This document shows, piece after piece, positions 45,521 through 55,224 of a stretch of 64,000 nucleotides of DNA; position 1 is the first letter of the stretch, and every line of letters begins with the position of its first letter. The position numbers and the translations under genes are program-made. The DNA lies in NCBI GenBank assembly GCA_026129745.1, contig JAHCHL010000013.1:38745-102744 (forward strand), written 5' to 3'. The notes under the pieces were generated by a model. It was not told the DNA's origin and ran no database searches. It worked only from the letters and a program-made list of their open reading frames with translations. Source of the stretch: Fimbriimonadales bacterium (GTDB lineage: Bacteria > Armatimonadota > Fimbriimonadia > Fimbriimonadales > ATM1).

Positions 45521-45796
45521 TCATTTCACCTTAGATTTATCGCCAGCGTGCCCACGATAGGTTCTTGTCGGAGCAAACTCACCGAGCTTGTGGCCAACCA
45601 TGTTCTCAGTCACATAGACCGGTACGTGCTTCCTTCCATCATGCACACCGAACGTGTGGCCAATCATTTCGGGAACAATCGTGCTTCGTCGCGACCAAGT
45701 CTTGATAATTGCCTTTTGGCCACTTGCATTCATTCGGTCGACTTTCTTCATTAGATGCGAGTCGACGAAAGGACCTTTCTTGATGCTCCTTGCCAT
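45521..45796 (-). CDS. rpsS: Ribosomal protein uS19
   Basis: 91 residues. [22 protein letters not shown] and [21 protein letters not shown] are diagnostic. uS19 lies in the 30S head next to uS13. It shares one base with the rplB stop (TAATG). The usual next gene is rplV; here two exported-protein genes intervene. Confidence 0.98.
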   Translation of the reverse strand: MARSIKKGPFVDSHLMKKVDRMNASGQKAIIKTWSRRSTIVPEMIGHTFGVHDGRKHVPVYVTENMVGHKLGEFAPTRTYRGHAGDKSKVK

Positions 45797-46629
45797 TACT
45801 TCTTACCTCTGCGTCTTACGATAAACTTATCGCTACGCTTGTTGCGGCGCGTCTTCGTGCCTAAGGCCTTGTTGCCCCAGCGATCAACCGGGCCCTTCTT
45901 GCGACCAACTGGCGACTTCGCTTCGCCACCACCATGCGGATGGTCGCGTGGCGTCATCGCCACTCCTCGAACGTGAGGTCGTCGGCCTTTAGCCCGACTC
46001 TTTCCAGCTTTACCAAGGGACTCGTTCTCGTGCTGCGCGTTTCCAACTTCGCCGAGGGTCGCCCTGCATGTGCCGATCACCATTCGCATTTCATTGCTCG
46101 GCAGTCGAAGGGTTACATAGCCATGTTCTTTTGCCATGACCTGTGCCGACATGCCAGCTGCTCGTGCGAGCTGACCACCTTTACCTGGCTGCAGTTCGAT
46201 GTTGTGTACGAGTGACCCCAGTGGGATATTGTTTAGTGGCAGGCAGTTCCCGGTTCGAATATCAGAGTCCGATCCACTCGTGACTTGGTCACCCACCTTA
46301 AGGCCTTCCGGCGCGATGATGTATCGCTTCTCGCCATCTGCATAATGGAGCAGAGCAATGCGGCTGCTACGATTTGGGTCGTATTCAATCGCTGCAACCT
46401 TCGCAACGATGCCATCCTTTTGGCGTTTGAAGTCGACTTCACGATAACGTCGCTTGTTGCCGCCACCACGCCAATGCGAGGTCGTTCTGCCGGTGTGATT
46501 CCGACCGCCCGACTTGGATATACCGGACGTGAGAGTCTTTTCCGGCTTAGACCTTGTCACTTCTGCATAATCAGAGCTGATCACATGTCTGCGGCCCGCA
46601 GACGTCGGCTTGTGCTTTCTAATTCCCAT
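45796..46629 (-). CDS. rplB: Ribosomal protein uL2
   Basis: 277 residues, full length. [20 protein letters not shown] near the start and [20 protein letters not shown] near the end are diagnostic; the histidine of the latter block is close to the peptidyl transferase centre. The C-terminus [10 protein letters not shown] is standard. It follows rplW by two bases. Confidence 0.98.
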   Translation of the reverse strand: MGIRKHKPTSAGRRHVISSDYAEVTRSKPEKTLTSGISKSGGRNHTGRTTSHWRGGGNKRRYREVDFKRQKDGIVAKVAAIEYDPNRSSRIALLHYADGEKRYIIAPEGLKVGDQVTSGSDSDIRTGNCLPLNNIPLGSLVHNIELQPGKGGQLARAAGMSAQVMAKEHGYVTLRLPSNEMRMVIGTCRATLGEVGNAQHENESLGKAGKSRAKGRRPHVRGVAMTPRDHPHGGGEAKSPVGRKKGPVDRWGNKALGTKTRRNKRSDKFIVRRRGKK

Positions 46630-46631
46630 CG

Positions 46632-46949
46632 CTAGACTCCAAAGCCCTCCAAGAGTTGACCGGGTTCCAAGGTGATGATGGCCTTTCGTCGATTGGCCCG
46701 GTAGCCTTTCGACTTCCAGTTGACTCTCTTCATCTTTCCGCGCTGATTGATGACATTAACCTTGAGAACCGATATCTTGTCTTTGTCCTTCTTCTTTCCA
46801 GCGTTATAGATGTCCTCAATCGCTTTTGCAATCTCGATCTTATTGGCGTCAGGGTGCACCCAAAAGACGAACTTGCCTTGTTCACCAAGTCTCACCGTCT
46901 TTTCAGTCAAATGCGGCCCCAAGATGATGTCGCTTGAGTTCTTGCTCAT
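46632..46949 (-). CDS. rplW: Ribosomal protein uL23
   Basis: 105 residues from the ATG at 46949, which overlaps the rplD stop by ATGA and has AAGGAGG eight bases upstream; a TTG at 46955 is less likely. [21 protein letters not shown] and [15 protein letters not shown] endings are typical. uL23 sits at the exit tunnel and docks trigger factor and SRP. Confidence 0.97.
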   Translation of the reverse strand: MSKNSSDIILGPHLTEKTVRLGEQGKFVFWVHPDANKIEIAKAIEDIYNAGKKKDKDKISVLKVNVINQRGKMKRVNWKSKGYRANRRKAIITLEPGQLLEGFGV

Positions 46950-47602
46950 GACCAAGCCTCCTTAATCGCTTCCATCGCGTCTTTAGACACCACGACCTGA
47001 TGTGCAACGAGCACATCGCGCGTACTAAATCCCTGCGCCTTGGCTTGTTCACCATCTTTTGTTGTCTTACATGGTGCCGTTCGCACCTCGACGTGCCTTA
47101 GATTGCGAAATGCTTTGAGCGCAACTTCGTCATACGCTGGCAAGATGACAAGTACTCTCTTTCCAGTCGCTCCAATTGAGTTCAGCAATTCGACCGCCGA
47201 CTTCGTCTTTGGCAGATCGAATTGGATCCTGTCAACAACAATGACTTTGCCTTGCTCTGCTTGAGTTGCGAATGCAGCTTGCAGGGCCAGCCTCCGCTCT
47301 TTGCGATTCACTTTCTTTGAATAGTCTCGCGGAACTGGAGCGAAAACCACGCCGCCCTTACGATGCAATGGAGATCGAATCGATCCCTGGCGCGACCGAC
47401 CTGTCTTCTTCTGTCGGTAAGGTTTGCGGCCGCCACCGCGAACCTCAGCTCGCGTTTTCGCTTTTTGCGTTCCCTGGCGATTGTTTGCTTCTTCAGCGAC
47501 CACCACCCGATGCAAAACGGATGGACTGACGTCAGCCGATAGACCCAGATCGACGTCGCCTTTCTCTTTTCCTTTTGTATCGACAACTTTCACTTTTGCC
47601 AT
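46946..47602 (-). CDS. rplD: Ribosomal protein uL4
   Basis: 218 residues. NRQGTQKAKTRAEVRGGGRKPYRQK and GSIRSPLHRKGGVVFAP form the loop that reaches the exit tunnel. In E. coli uL4 also represses the S10 operon through its leader; here the S10 genes are joined to str, so the same control is not implied. It shares a base with the rplC stop (TGATG). Confidence 0.98.
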   Translation of the reverse strand: MAKVKVVDTKGKEKGDVDLGLSADVSPSVLHRVVVAEEANNRQGTQKAKTRAEVRGGGRKPYRQKKTGRSRQGSIRSPLHRKGGVVFAPVPRDYSKKVNRKERRLALQAAFATQAEQGKVIVVDRIQFDLPKTKSAVELLNSIGATGKRVLVILPAYDEVALKAFRNLRHVEVRTAPCKTTKDGEQAKAQGFSTRDVLVAHQVVVSKDAMEAIKEAWS

Positions 47603-48225
47603 CAGTTCTTTTCCGCCTTCAGAATCTTCACGAGTCCGCCTGGCGCACCAGGAACGCTTCCGCTGACCAGTAGCAAATTCCGTTCCGCGTCGACCTGCAC
47701 AATCTTGAGGCCAACCTGTGTGACCGTCTCATCGCCCATGTGACCGGGTCCACGTTTGCCCTTGAAGACTCGCTGTGGTCCTGTCGCACCGCTTGCAAGC
47801 GGCCGTCGATGCGTCATGTAACCGTGGGTCATGTGTTGGCCACGGAAGTGGTGCCGCTTCACGGCTCCAGCGAATCCTCTGCCCTTGCTTGTTCCTACGA
47901 CCTTGATGTCTTCGCCTGGCTCAAATATGTCAACAGTGATCTTTTGTCCGACTTCTATGCCGTTCCCGCTTCCTCTGAACTCACGCAAAACCTTCAGGGG
48001 CCCGACTCCTGCCTTCTTCAAGTGCCCCGCCTCAGGGAAAGTCACTTTCTTGCCCTTTGTTTCTTCAAAGCCGACTTGAACTGCATCGTAACCGTCCTTA
48101 TCGACCGTCTTTATTTGCGTAACGAAGACTGGCCCGGCCTGGATAACAGTAACCGGCTGTGATGTGCCCGCCTCTGTATAGAGGTGGGTCATACCAACCT
48201 TTCGTCCAACGATTCCATTGATCAC
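47602..48225 (-). CDS. rplC: Ribosomal protein uL3
   Basis: 207 residues from a GTG at 48225, with AAGGAG eight bases upstream. GIVGRKVGMTHLYTEAGTSQPVTV and HRRPLASGATGPQRVFKGKRG are diagnostic; the latter loop reaches the peptidyl transferase centre. It starts 108 bases after the rpsJ stop, the longest gap in this part of the cluster; I see no structured element or gene in it. Confidence 0.98.
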   Translation of the reverse strand: MINGIVGRKVGMTHLYTEAGTSQPVTVIQAGPVFVTQIKTVDKDGYDAVQVGFEETKGKKVTFPEAGHLKKAGVGPLKVLREFRGSGNGIEVGQKITVDIFEPGEDIKVVGTSKGRGFAGAVKRHHFRGQHMTHGYMTHRRPLASGATGPQRVFKGKRGPGHMGDETVTQVGLKIVQVDAERNLLLVSGSVPGAPGGLVKILKAEKN

Positions 48226-48333
48226 GCTTATTCTCCTTGCCTCATTCGCTTAGGGTCGCTCTTTTATCGCCTATCCCGTGCGCTGCCGGGGTTGCTTGGC
48301 GACCGCTCCGAGGCTCATCCAGCAAGCTCGTTC

Positions 48334-48645
48334 CTACGCCTGCTTCACCTCAATATCGACGCCGCTTGGCAGATCAAGCCGCATAAGAGCGTCGATCGTC
48401 TTATTGGTTGGGTCGAGGATATCGATGAGTCGCTTGTGGACCCGAATCTCGAAGTGCTCCATCGACTCCTTATCGATGTGCGGGCCCCGAATTGTGCAGT
48501 ACCGACGAATGTTCGTGGGCAACGGTATGGGGCCGCACAAGCGCGCGCCAGTACGCTTAACCGTCTCGGCGATCTTCTGCGCCGATTGGTCGAGCGCACG
48601 ATGATCGTACGCTTTCAGCTTGATTCGAACTCTGTCGTTTCTCAT
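48334..48645 (-). CDS. rpsJ: Ribosomal protein uS10 (NusE)
   Basis: 103 residues. [22 protein letters not shown] and [24 protein letters not shown] are diagnostic. uS10 works in the 30S head and, as NusE, in transcription antitermination. The start at 48645 has only a weak Shine-Dalgarno-like GAGA, and lies beside a set of nested inverted repeats (48654-48706), so its translation may be controlled by structure or coupled to tuf. Confidence 0.97.
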   Translation of the reverse strand: MRNDRVRIKLKAYDHRALDQSAQKIAETVKRTGARLCGPIPLPTNIRRYCTIRGPHIDKESMEHFEIRVHKRLIDILDPTNKTIDALMRLDLPSGVDIEVKQA

Positions 48646-48653
48646 GTCTTGTC

Positions 48654-48706
48654 TCGAGTGACAAGTGCCGAGAGCCGAGTTTTGTCACTCGGCCCTCGTC
48701 ACTCGA
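48654..48706. repeat. Nested inverted repeats between tuf and rpsJ
   Basis: TCGAGTGAC at 48654-48662 can pair with GTCACTCGA at 48698-48706, and its extension CGAGTGACAA (48655-48664) can pair instead with TTGTCACTCG at 48682-48691. Between them, GCCGAGT/ACTCGGC (48674-48680 and 48687-48693) forms a perfect seven-pair hairpin with a six-base loop. The building unit is a GAGTGAC/GAGTGCC-like heptamer-octamer, repeated in both directions. It fills the whole tuf-rpsJ spacer. Confidence 0.75.
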
Positions 48707-48708
48707 TC

Positions 48709-49911
<1,203 letters not shown>

Positions 49912-49923
49912 AGATCACCTCTG

Positions 49924-52035
49924 TTAGTTTCTGCCACCTTGGGCTTTTGAAATAATTTCGTCGGCAACACCTTGAGGGACATCCTCGTAGTGCGACGGTG
50001 TCACGTTAGGCGCTGCCCTACCCTGAGTTAGGGACCGCAACGACGTCACGTATCCGAACATTTCCGCAAGCGGGATAAGAGACTTGATGATCTGCACCCC
50101 GCCGATCGAAGGCTCGGTACCTTCGATGCGTCCGCGCCGCGACTGAATGTCTCCCATCACGTCGCCGAGATACTGCTCTGGAGTTGTAATCTCGACAGAC
50201 ATGACCGGTTCCTTTAGCGTTGGCCCTGCCTGTTTCATCGCTTCCTTGAATGCGAGAATGGCAGCCTGCTTGAACGCAATCTCGCTCGAGTCAACCTCGT
50301 GGTACGACCCGTCGATAAGAGACACTTTTACATCCACTACTGGGTAACCAGCGAGGATGCCCGACTCTAGCGCTTCGCGAATTCCTTTTTCGACCGCTGG
50401 CACATACTCTTTTGGAATAGCACCACCTGTCAACTTGTTCTCGAACACGAATCCACCACCAGGCGGAAGTGGCTCAAGTTCGATCCATACATGTCCATAT
50501 TGCCCTGATCCGCCGCTTTGGCGAATGTATTTGCCTTCTGCTTTTGCGTGGCGACGAACCGTTTCCTTGTACGCGACCATCGGCCTGCCCTGGTTTGCAC
50601 TCACGCCAAACTCACGGCCAAGTCGATCGACAATGATCTCAAGATGGAGCTCCCCCATTCCGCTGATGATGGTCTGCCCAGTTTCTGAATCGGTTCGAAC
50701 TCTAAAGGTTGGATCCTCTTGTGCGAGTCTATGCAAGCTTTGCCCAAGCTTCTCTTGATCCGCACGCGACTTTGGCTCGATCGCAATCGAAATCACCGGG
50801 TCAGGAAACTTGATCGCTTCTAAGACGATCGGGTTGTCGGTGTCACAAATCGAGTAACCGGTCGTTACGTCGTTGAGGCCGATCACACCTACGATGTCGC
50901 CGGCAAACGCTTCGTCCAGATCTTCTCTGCTGTTGGCGTGCATCTGCAAGATTCGGCCGACCCGTTCCTTCCGAGTTCTGAACTCGTTGGTTTGTGGGTC
51001 CCGATAGCAAACAAGATAAGACGTTCCCTTCTTGAGGGTACCGCTGTAAATGCGGATGTACGTCAAGCGACCTACGTAAGGGTCGCTCATAATCTTGAAA
51101 GCGAGTGACGTGAAGGGCTCGCTGTCATTTGGATTGCGAACCAACTCCTTGTCCGTATTGGGATCAATTCCAGTAACGGATCCAATGTCGAGCGGACTCG
51201 GTAAGAAGTCGACGATCGAATCCAACAGCGCCTGAACGCCTTTGTTTTTGAACGAAGAGCCGCAAATGATTGGAACAATCTTGCTCTCAAGCGTGCCCTT
51301 TCGCAACGCTGAGCGGATGTCTTCCTCACCGATCTCTTGACCTTCGAGGAATCGTTCCATGATGCTTTCGTCCACGTCTGCGCAAGCTTCGATCATCTTC
51401 TCACGATGCTCGGCCGCGATTTCACGAACGCTTTCAGGAACGTCAACTTCGTCGTATTCTTTTCCGAGGTCGTCCTTGTAGACGATTGCCTTCATACGAA
51501 TGAGATCGACGTAGCCCTGAAAATTACTCTCTGCTCCAATCGGCACTTGAATGGGCACACCATTGCAGCCGAGTCTTGCCCGTATCTTTTCGACAACACC
51601 AAAGAAGTCGGCACCAAGGCGGTCCATCTTGTTGACGTACACGATGCGAGGAACTCCATACTTATTCGCTTGTCGCCATACTGTCTCCGACTGCGGCTGC
51701 ACACCGCCGACCGCGCAAAAGACTGCGACCACTCCATCTAATACTCTGAGTGATCGCTCTACCTCGACTGTGAAGTCAACGTGTCCCGGGGTGTCAATGA
51801 TGTTGATTCGATGATCTCGCCAAAACGTTGTTGTAGCAGCCGAGGTGATCGTGATTCCCCGTTCTTGCTCTTGCTCCATCCAGTCCATGGTCGCGGAGCC
51901 TTCATGCACTTCACCCATGCGATGCAAACGGCCCGAGTAAAAAAGAATTCTCTCGGTCGTCGTTGTTTTCCCGGCATCGATGTGAGCCGCGATTCCGATA
52001 TTACGGGTTACTTCTAGTGCGTGTGTTCGAGGCAT
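49924..52035 (-). CDS. fusA: Elongation factor G
   Basis: 703 residues, full length. G1 is [11 protein letters not shown]3 DTPGHVDF with the catalytic His, G4 [10 protein letters not shown]. Domains III-V are present, with the tip [15 protein letters not shown] and [14 protein letters not shown] loops. It drives translocation. The second EF-G-like protein (38290-40356) lacks these canonical G1 and G3 residues, so this gene is the real translocase. It lies between rpsG and tuf with gaps of 14 and 12 bases. Confidence 0.99.
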   Translation of the reverse strand: MPRTHALEVTRNIGIAAHIDAGKTTTTERILFYSGRLHRMGEVHEGSATMDWMEQEQERGITITSAATTTFWRDHRINIIDTPGHVDFTVEVERSLRVLDGVVAVFCAVGGVQPQSETVWRQANKYGVPRIVYVNKMDRLGADFFGVVEKIRARLGCNGVPIQVPIGAESNFQGYVDLIRMKAIVYKDDLGKEYDEVDVPESVREIAAEHREKMIEACADVDESIMERFLEGQEIGEEDIRSALRKGTLESKIVPIICGSSFKNKGVQALLDSIVDFLPSPLDIGSVTGIDPNTDKELVRNPNDSEPFTSLAFKIMSDPYVGRLTYIRIYSGTLKKGTSYLVCYRDPQTNEFRTRKERVGRILQMHANSREDLDEAFAGDIVGVIGLNDVTTGYSICDTDNPIVLEAIKFPDPVISIAIEPKSRADQEKLGQSLHRLAQEDPTFRVRTDSETGQTIISGMGELHLEIIVDRLGREFGVSANQGRPMVAYKETVRRHAKAEGKYIRQSGGSGQYGHVWIELEPLPPGGGFVFENKLTGGAIPKEYVPAVEKGIREALESGILAGYPVVDVKVSLIDGSYHEVDSSEIAFKQAAILAFKEAMKQAGPTLKEPVMSVEITTPEQYLGDVMGDIQSRRGRIEGTEPSIGGVQIIKSLIPLAEMFGYVTSLRSLTQGRAAPNVTPSHYEDVPQGVADEIISKAQGGRN

Positions 52036-52049
52036 GAATCTCTTACTTC

Positions 52050-52520
52050 TTAGAATCTAAAATGCGCAAACGCCTTATTGGCCTCTGCCATTTTATGCGT
52101 GTCTTCCTTCTTCTTGACAGTGGCCCCCTGGCCGTTGAAGGCATCCAAGAATTCGCCACTGAGCTTTTCGATCATCGAGCGACCACTTCGCTTCCGTGCA
52201 TTCGTTACCATCCAGCGTATGGCAAGAGTTCTTCGTCGAGCTGGTCTAACTTCCGATGGAACTTGATATGTCTGGCCACCAACGCGTCTCGGCCTCACTT
52301 CTGTGATTGGCATGCAGTTCTGGAGTGCCTTCTCGAAAACCTCGATGCCGGGCTTATTCTCCTTTTCTTCGCACACTTTGAGGGCGCCGTAAAAGATCTG
52401 CTCAGCTTTGACCTTCTTTCCGTCCAGCATCAGTCGATTCATGAACCGTTGCGCAAGCTCTGATCCATAAACTGGGTCTGGATCGACATTTCTCTTGTAG
52501 TTCGTTCGCTTCCTTGACAT
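52050..52520 (-). CDS. rpsG: Ribosomal protein uS7
   Basis: 156 residues. [22 protein letters not shown] and [22 protein letters not shown] are diagnostic, and the C-terminal [15 protein letters not shown] is the usual end. uS7 nucleates assembly of the 30S head, and in E. coli represses the str operon. It follows rpsL by 11 bases. Confidence 0.98.
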   Translation of the reverse strand: MSRKRTNYKRNVDPDPVYGSELAQRFMNRLMLDGKKVKAEQIFYGALKVCEEKENKPGIEVFEKALQNCMPITEVRPRRVGGQTYQVPSEVRPARRRTLAIRWMVTNARKRSGRSMIEKLSGEFLDAFNGQGATVKKKEDTHKMAEANKAFAHFRF

Positions 52521-52531
52521 GTCCCAGCTCG

Positions 52532-52912
52532 CTACTTGGCCGCCTTTGGCCGCTTTGTTCCGTACTTGCTTCTGCCTTGCATTCTGTTGTTGGTTCCAGC
52601 GGTTTGCTGGGTTCCTCGAACAATGTGGTACCGGACCCCGGGAAGATCCTTAACTCTGCCGCCACGCACCAAGACAACGGAGTGCTCTTGGAGGTTATGC
52701 CCGACGCCAGGTATGTAAGCAGTCACTTCAACCCCATTCGTTAAGCGAACACGAGCGACTTTCCTCATCGCTGAATTGGGTTTCTTGGGCGTGACTGTCC
52801 TAACGACGGTACAAACGCCCCGCCGTTGCGGATTGCCTTTGAGCGCAGGCGACTTTGACTTCTTAGTCGTCTGTTTGCGCCCTTTTCGGACCAGTTGGTT
52901 GACTGTCGGCAT
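52532..52912 (-). CDS. rpsL: Ribosomal protein uS12
   Basis: 126 residues. [21 protein letters not shown] opens the chain; [11 protein letters not shown] has Lys43 and Lys44, and [10 protein letters not shown] has Lys88 and Asp89, the wild-type streptomycin-sensitive residues, with Asp89 the usual target for methylthiolation. It is the first gene of the supercluster and sits 38 bases after a terminator-like hairpin in the leader. Confidence 0.98.
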   Translation of the reverse strand: MPTVNQLVRKGRKQTTKKSKSPALKGNPQRRGVCTVVRTVTPKKPNSAMRKVARVRLTNGVEVTAYIPGVGHNLQEHSVVLVRGGRVKDLPGVRYHIVRGTQQTAGTNNRMQGRSKYGTKRPKAAK

Positions 52913-52950
52913 AGACTATCGATTTCCTTCGGATCTGGCTCCCAGGAAAG

Positions 52951-52982
52951 AAAAAACCCTCTCGCCGGCACACGCGGGAGGG
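52951..52982 (-). terminator. Intrinsic-terminator-like hairpin in the rpsL leader
   Basis: On the minus strand CCCTC-C-CGC (from 52982) pairs with GCG-A-GAGGG around an eight-base loop, with one C-A mismatch, and six T residues follow (52956-52951). It lies downstream of the predicted promoter and 38 bases before the rpsL ATG. It can therefore act as an attenuator for the whole cluster; ending dtd read-through is the alternative. Confidence 0.72.
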
Positions 52983-52996
52983 GCTTCGAAGTCTCT

Positions 52997-53011
52997 CGGC
53001 CACAAGGGCCG
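52997..53011 (-). other. Second leader hairpin of the str cluster
   Basis: A perfect five-pair stem, CGGCC/GGCCG, around a five-base loop, in the predicted rpsL leader RNA between the 5' hairpin and the terminator-like hairpin. On its own it is weak; it is listed because it is part of an ordered set of three structures. Confidence 0.35.
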
Positions 53012-53075
53012 GTTTCTTGCTTAGTTTCTGAGTTCCCTGATTTCTTGGGTACTCCCTCCGGCGATTGAGATTTTC

Positions 53076-53106
53076 CGCCTCCGGCCTGGGACCAGCGGCG
53101 GAGGCG
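53076..53106 (-). other. 5' hairpin of the predicted rpsL leader
   Basis: CGCCTCCG (53076-53083 on the plus strand) and CGGAGGCG (53099-53106) form a perfect eight-pair stem. It begins right at the expected transcription start of the minus-strand promoter, so the mRNA would start with a strong stem, which often protects from 5' decay. No T-run follows. Confidence 0.55.
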
Positions 53107-53107
53107 A

Positions 53108-53137
53108 ATTGTGACCGATTGAAGTAGCCCATGTCAA
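53108..53137 (-). promoter_or_regulatory. Sigma-70-type promoter of the translation supercluster
   Basis: On the minus strand TTGACA (53137-53132) and CACAAT (53113-53108) are separated by 18 bases. It lies between dtd and rpsL and points to rpsL, giving a leader of about 190 bases. A palindrome CACCAC/GTGGTG (about 53145-53158) lies just upstream of the -35 box, perhaps the end of the dtd transcript or an operator. Confidence 0.65.
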
Positions 53138-53162
53138 GAGGGAGCACCACAAGTGGTGGCTT

Positions 53163-53621
53163 CTAATGACCGTGAGCTTTGCTTTTCGATTCAAGGACCA
53201 CCGTAACGGGTCCATCGTTGATAAGATGAACCTTCATGTCTGCCCCGAAAGTCCCCGACTCCACATGGGCCACCTTGTCTCCGCAAAGTGTGACGAGTTC
53301 GCCAAAAAGCTTCTTGCCAACCTCAAACGGAGCGGCGGCGTCAAAGCTGGGGCGTGTCCCCTTTGAGGTGTCCGCACAGACGGTGAAATTGGGGACTAAC
53401 AGTAAGCTTCCTCCGACTTGAACGATGTTCAAATTGAGCTTGCCCAAGGCATCTTCAAACACTCGTAAGCCACAAATCCGGTCCGCCATCCAGTTGGCGT
53501 CGTGGGGAGCGTCCGAAGAGCAGACTCCAACAAGGCACAAAAGCCCATGTTGAATCGAGCCTGCTGGCTCACCGTCGACCAAAACCGACGCTGACGAGAC
53601 CCTCTGGACCACTGCTCGCAT
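53163..53621 (-). CDS. dtd: D-aminoacyl-tRNA deacylase
   Basis: 152 residues, usual length. It opens MRAVVQRVSSASVLVDGE and has KGTRPSFDAAAPFEVGK and the conserved Gly-cisPro block NDGPVTVVLESK. The usual SQFTL motif is replaced by PNFTV, keeping the Thr. The enzyme removes D-amino acids (and Gly) from tRNA, protecting translation. It stands just upstream of the str promoter on the same strand and may be co-regulated or simply adjacent. Confidence 0.93.
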   Translation of the reverse strand: MRAVVQRVSSASVLVDGEPAGSIQHGLLCLVGVCSSDAPHDANWMADRICGLRVFEDALGKLNLNIVQVGGSLLLVPNFTVCADTSKGTRPSFDAAAPFEVGKKLFGELVTLCGDKVAHVESGTFGADMKVHLINDGPVTVVLESKSKAHGH

Positions 53622-53648
53622 ACTCAGGTCGTTTTTAGCAGGGGCGAC

Positions 53649-53975
53649 TTATTCTTCCGGCTTCTCATCCGACCAGGTAAGCAGCATGCCATCCTCTGAA
53701 AAGACGAAGTAGAGCTGCTCCTTTCGGGGGAACGTTTGCTCGTATGTCCACAATTCCAAGTTCTCTCTGTATGCTTCCTTCTTCGATGGTTGACCCAAGT
53801 TCTTGAGCACCTGGTCCTTATTGTTGATCCCTTCCGCCCTCTCCATGATGTCTCCGATACCCTCTTTGAAATTGAACAAGTAGACAGCTGCAAGGGCCAC
53901 TGCTATGACCAAGAGCAGAAGGATGACTACAACCGGGTTCGAGCGCCTATTCTTGATTGGTTGCTCGTTTTGCAT
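53649..53975 (-). CDS. Small membrane-anchored protein with BamE/SmpA-like domain
   Basis: 108 residues from the ATG at 53975 (GGTGGAG seven bases upstream); the frame is open to 54068, but that longer N-terminus looks non-native. A single membrane helix (about 14-33, PVVVILLLLVIAVALAAVYLF) is followed by a domain of 75 residues: NNKDQVLKNLGQPSKKE, then NLELWTYEQTF and LYFVFSEDGML, the strand pattern of SmpA/OmlA-type folds. It likely faces the periplasm or cell surface. The fold assignment is by eye and of moderate certainty. Confidence 0.7.
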   Translation of the reverse strand: MQNEQPIKNRRSNPVVVILLLLVIAVALAAVYLFNFKEGIGDIMERAEGINNKDQVLKNLGQPSKKEAYRENLELWTYEQTFPRKEQLYFVFSEDGMLLTWSDEKPEE

Positions 53976-54197
53976 CGTCTCCACCTCGACAAGGCCCATT
54001 ATAGCCATGGACCATTCGTCCATCCGACTCGAGAAGAAGGGCCGCGCCAGATCACTGGACACGGCCAATTGCAGGTAGGCACGACCCGGCGCTTGTGTTG
54101 CGCCGGTTCAAAAGAGACTACTGAATGCTCCTAAGGAAGCGTTCCAAATGATCGCCACAATTGTCCCATTCATCAACTTCCCTGTTGCCCTGGGCTT

Positions 54198-54229
54198 ATC
54201 TTGACACTTTTGTCAAGATTGGGTAGCCT
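54198..54229 (+). promoter_or_regulatory. Promoter with overlapping perfect dyad for the ABM monooxygenase
   Basis: TTGACA (54201-54206) and TAGCCT (54224-54229) are spaced by 17 bases. The -35 box lies in a perfect nine-base dyad, ATCTTGACA (54198-54206) and TGTCAAGAT (54211-54219), spaced by cttt. The ATG is seven bases after the -10 box, so the mRNA would be leaderless or almost so. The dyad looks like a repressor site. Confidence 0.7.
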
Positions 54230-54235
54230 TGCGTT

Positions 54236-54577
54236 ATGTCGACCAAAGACGGGCCGCCCTTCGTGGCAATAAACTTCATTGAGTGCAATCAGGAGTATGT
54301 CGAAAGATTCGAAATGCTCTTCTCCTCCAGGGCACATGCGATTGACCGAATGCCAGGGTTCCTAGGGATGGAAGTTCTCAAGTGCACCGAAAGGGACAAG
54401 CCGTACCTCGTCGTTAGTAGATGGAAGGATGAGGAGAGCTTTCAGGCGTGGGTCGGCTCGCCTGAATTTCATGAAGGGCATAAACGCGCTTTCGAGGACC
54501 TTCGTGCTGCGAAGGCACGAGGAGAGGAAACTCCCATGAAAAGCGACTTTCGCACTTACACGGTCCTAACTGATTAG
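54236..54577 (+). CDS. ABM-domain protein (heme-degrading monooxygenase type)
   Basis: 113 residues. The ferredoxin-like dimer fold of antibiotic biosynthesis monooxygenases is visible: FVAINFIECNQEYVERFEMLF, then HAIDRMPGFLGMEVLKC, KPYLVVSRWKDEESFQAWV and SPEFHEGHKRAFEDL with two His. The pattern PGFLG with WxxExxFxxW and a C-terminal His fits the IsdG/HmoB group, which degrades heme in the cytoplasm. The exact substrate is not certain. A perfect operator-like dyad overlies its promoter, pointing to regulation (iron or heme is a guess). Confidence 0.82.
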   Translation: MSTKDGPPFVAINFIECNQEYVERFEMLFSSRAHAIDRMPGFLGMEVLKCTERDKPYLVVSRWKDEESFQAWVGSPEFHEGHKRAFEDLRAAKARGEETPMKSDFRTYTVLTD

Positions 54578-54666
54578 GCTAACACCACCTTTGGCTCATT
54601 ACCCACCTAACCTTTGATTGATCTGCAAGGGGGCTAGCTCAGTTGCCCTGTGAGTCTTCCGGCAAG

Positions 54667-54694
54667 TTGAACCCTTGGACTTCGTCATTACACT
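54667..54694 (+). promoter_or_regulatory. Possible promoter of the ECF sigma operon
   Basis: TTGAAC (54667-54672) and TACACT (54689-54694) are spaced by 16 bases, 21 bases before the sigma-factor ATG. Match to the consensus is moderate (5/6 and 4/6). A self-recognised ECF promoter was looked for and not found. Confidence 0.4.
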
Positions 54695-54714
54695 AACTCA
54701 ACGGAAAACTCGGA

Positions 54715-55224
54715 ATGGACCCTGTGGCCCAACGCGCTGCAAGCGGCGATCGCGAAGCAATGGCGGACATCGTTCGGCTGTTCTATGCCGACGTCTACCG
54801 CTTCTGCTCGCGCATCGTCGGTGCGGACGCTGCGGATGACGCTACACAAGAGGCGTTCCTCATCGCGCTTCGGCGCATCCGGGTCTTCCGAGGTGAATCG
54901 ACATTGAAGACTTGGCTGTTCGGTATCGCACTGAACGTAACGCGAAACATGAAACGAAAGCGGTTGCCTTTACCGTTAGCCGATTGGGACCATTCGAACT
55001 CCGAAGATCCTTCGGATCAGCTGATCGACGCTGAGCGACTGCGATGTGCATTAGCCAAGCTGTCGCCGGAGCATCGAGAAGTCGTCATTCTTCACGAAAT
55101 GGAAGGCCTGAGTTACGATGAGTGTGGTCACGTTGTAGGAATACCGAGCGGGACTGTGAAGAGCAGACTGCACCATGCCTTTCGCCAATTGCGACTGCAC
55201 CTTGAAGGAGCGGAATCTGCATGA
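54715..55224 (+). CDS. ECF-family RNA polymerase sigma factor
   Basis: 169 residues. Region 2 is VRLFYADVYRFCSRIVGADA with ADDATQEAFLIALRRIRVFRG; region 4 is LSPEHREVVILHEMEGLSYDE with the helix-turn-helix VVGIPSGTVKSRLHHAFRQL. It directs RNA polymerase to a small regulon. Its stop overlaps the next start (ATGA), which encodes its likely anti-sigma factor. The signal and target genes are unknown. Confidence 0.93.
   Translation: MDPVAQRAASGDREAMADIVRLFYADVYRFCSRIVGADAADDATQEAFLIALRRIRVFRGESTLKTWLFGIALNVTRNMKRKRLPLPLADWDHSNSEDPSDQLIDAERLRCALAKLSPEHREVVILHEMEGLSYDECGHVVGIPSGTVKSRLHHAFRQLRLHLEGAESA

Noticed and set aside
54661..54714. ECF-type promoter (GAAC and CGTC) before the sigma factor
   Set aside because: The two elements are only about nine bases apart, too close for an ECF promoter (usually 16-17).
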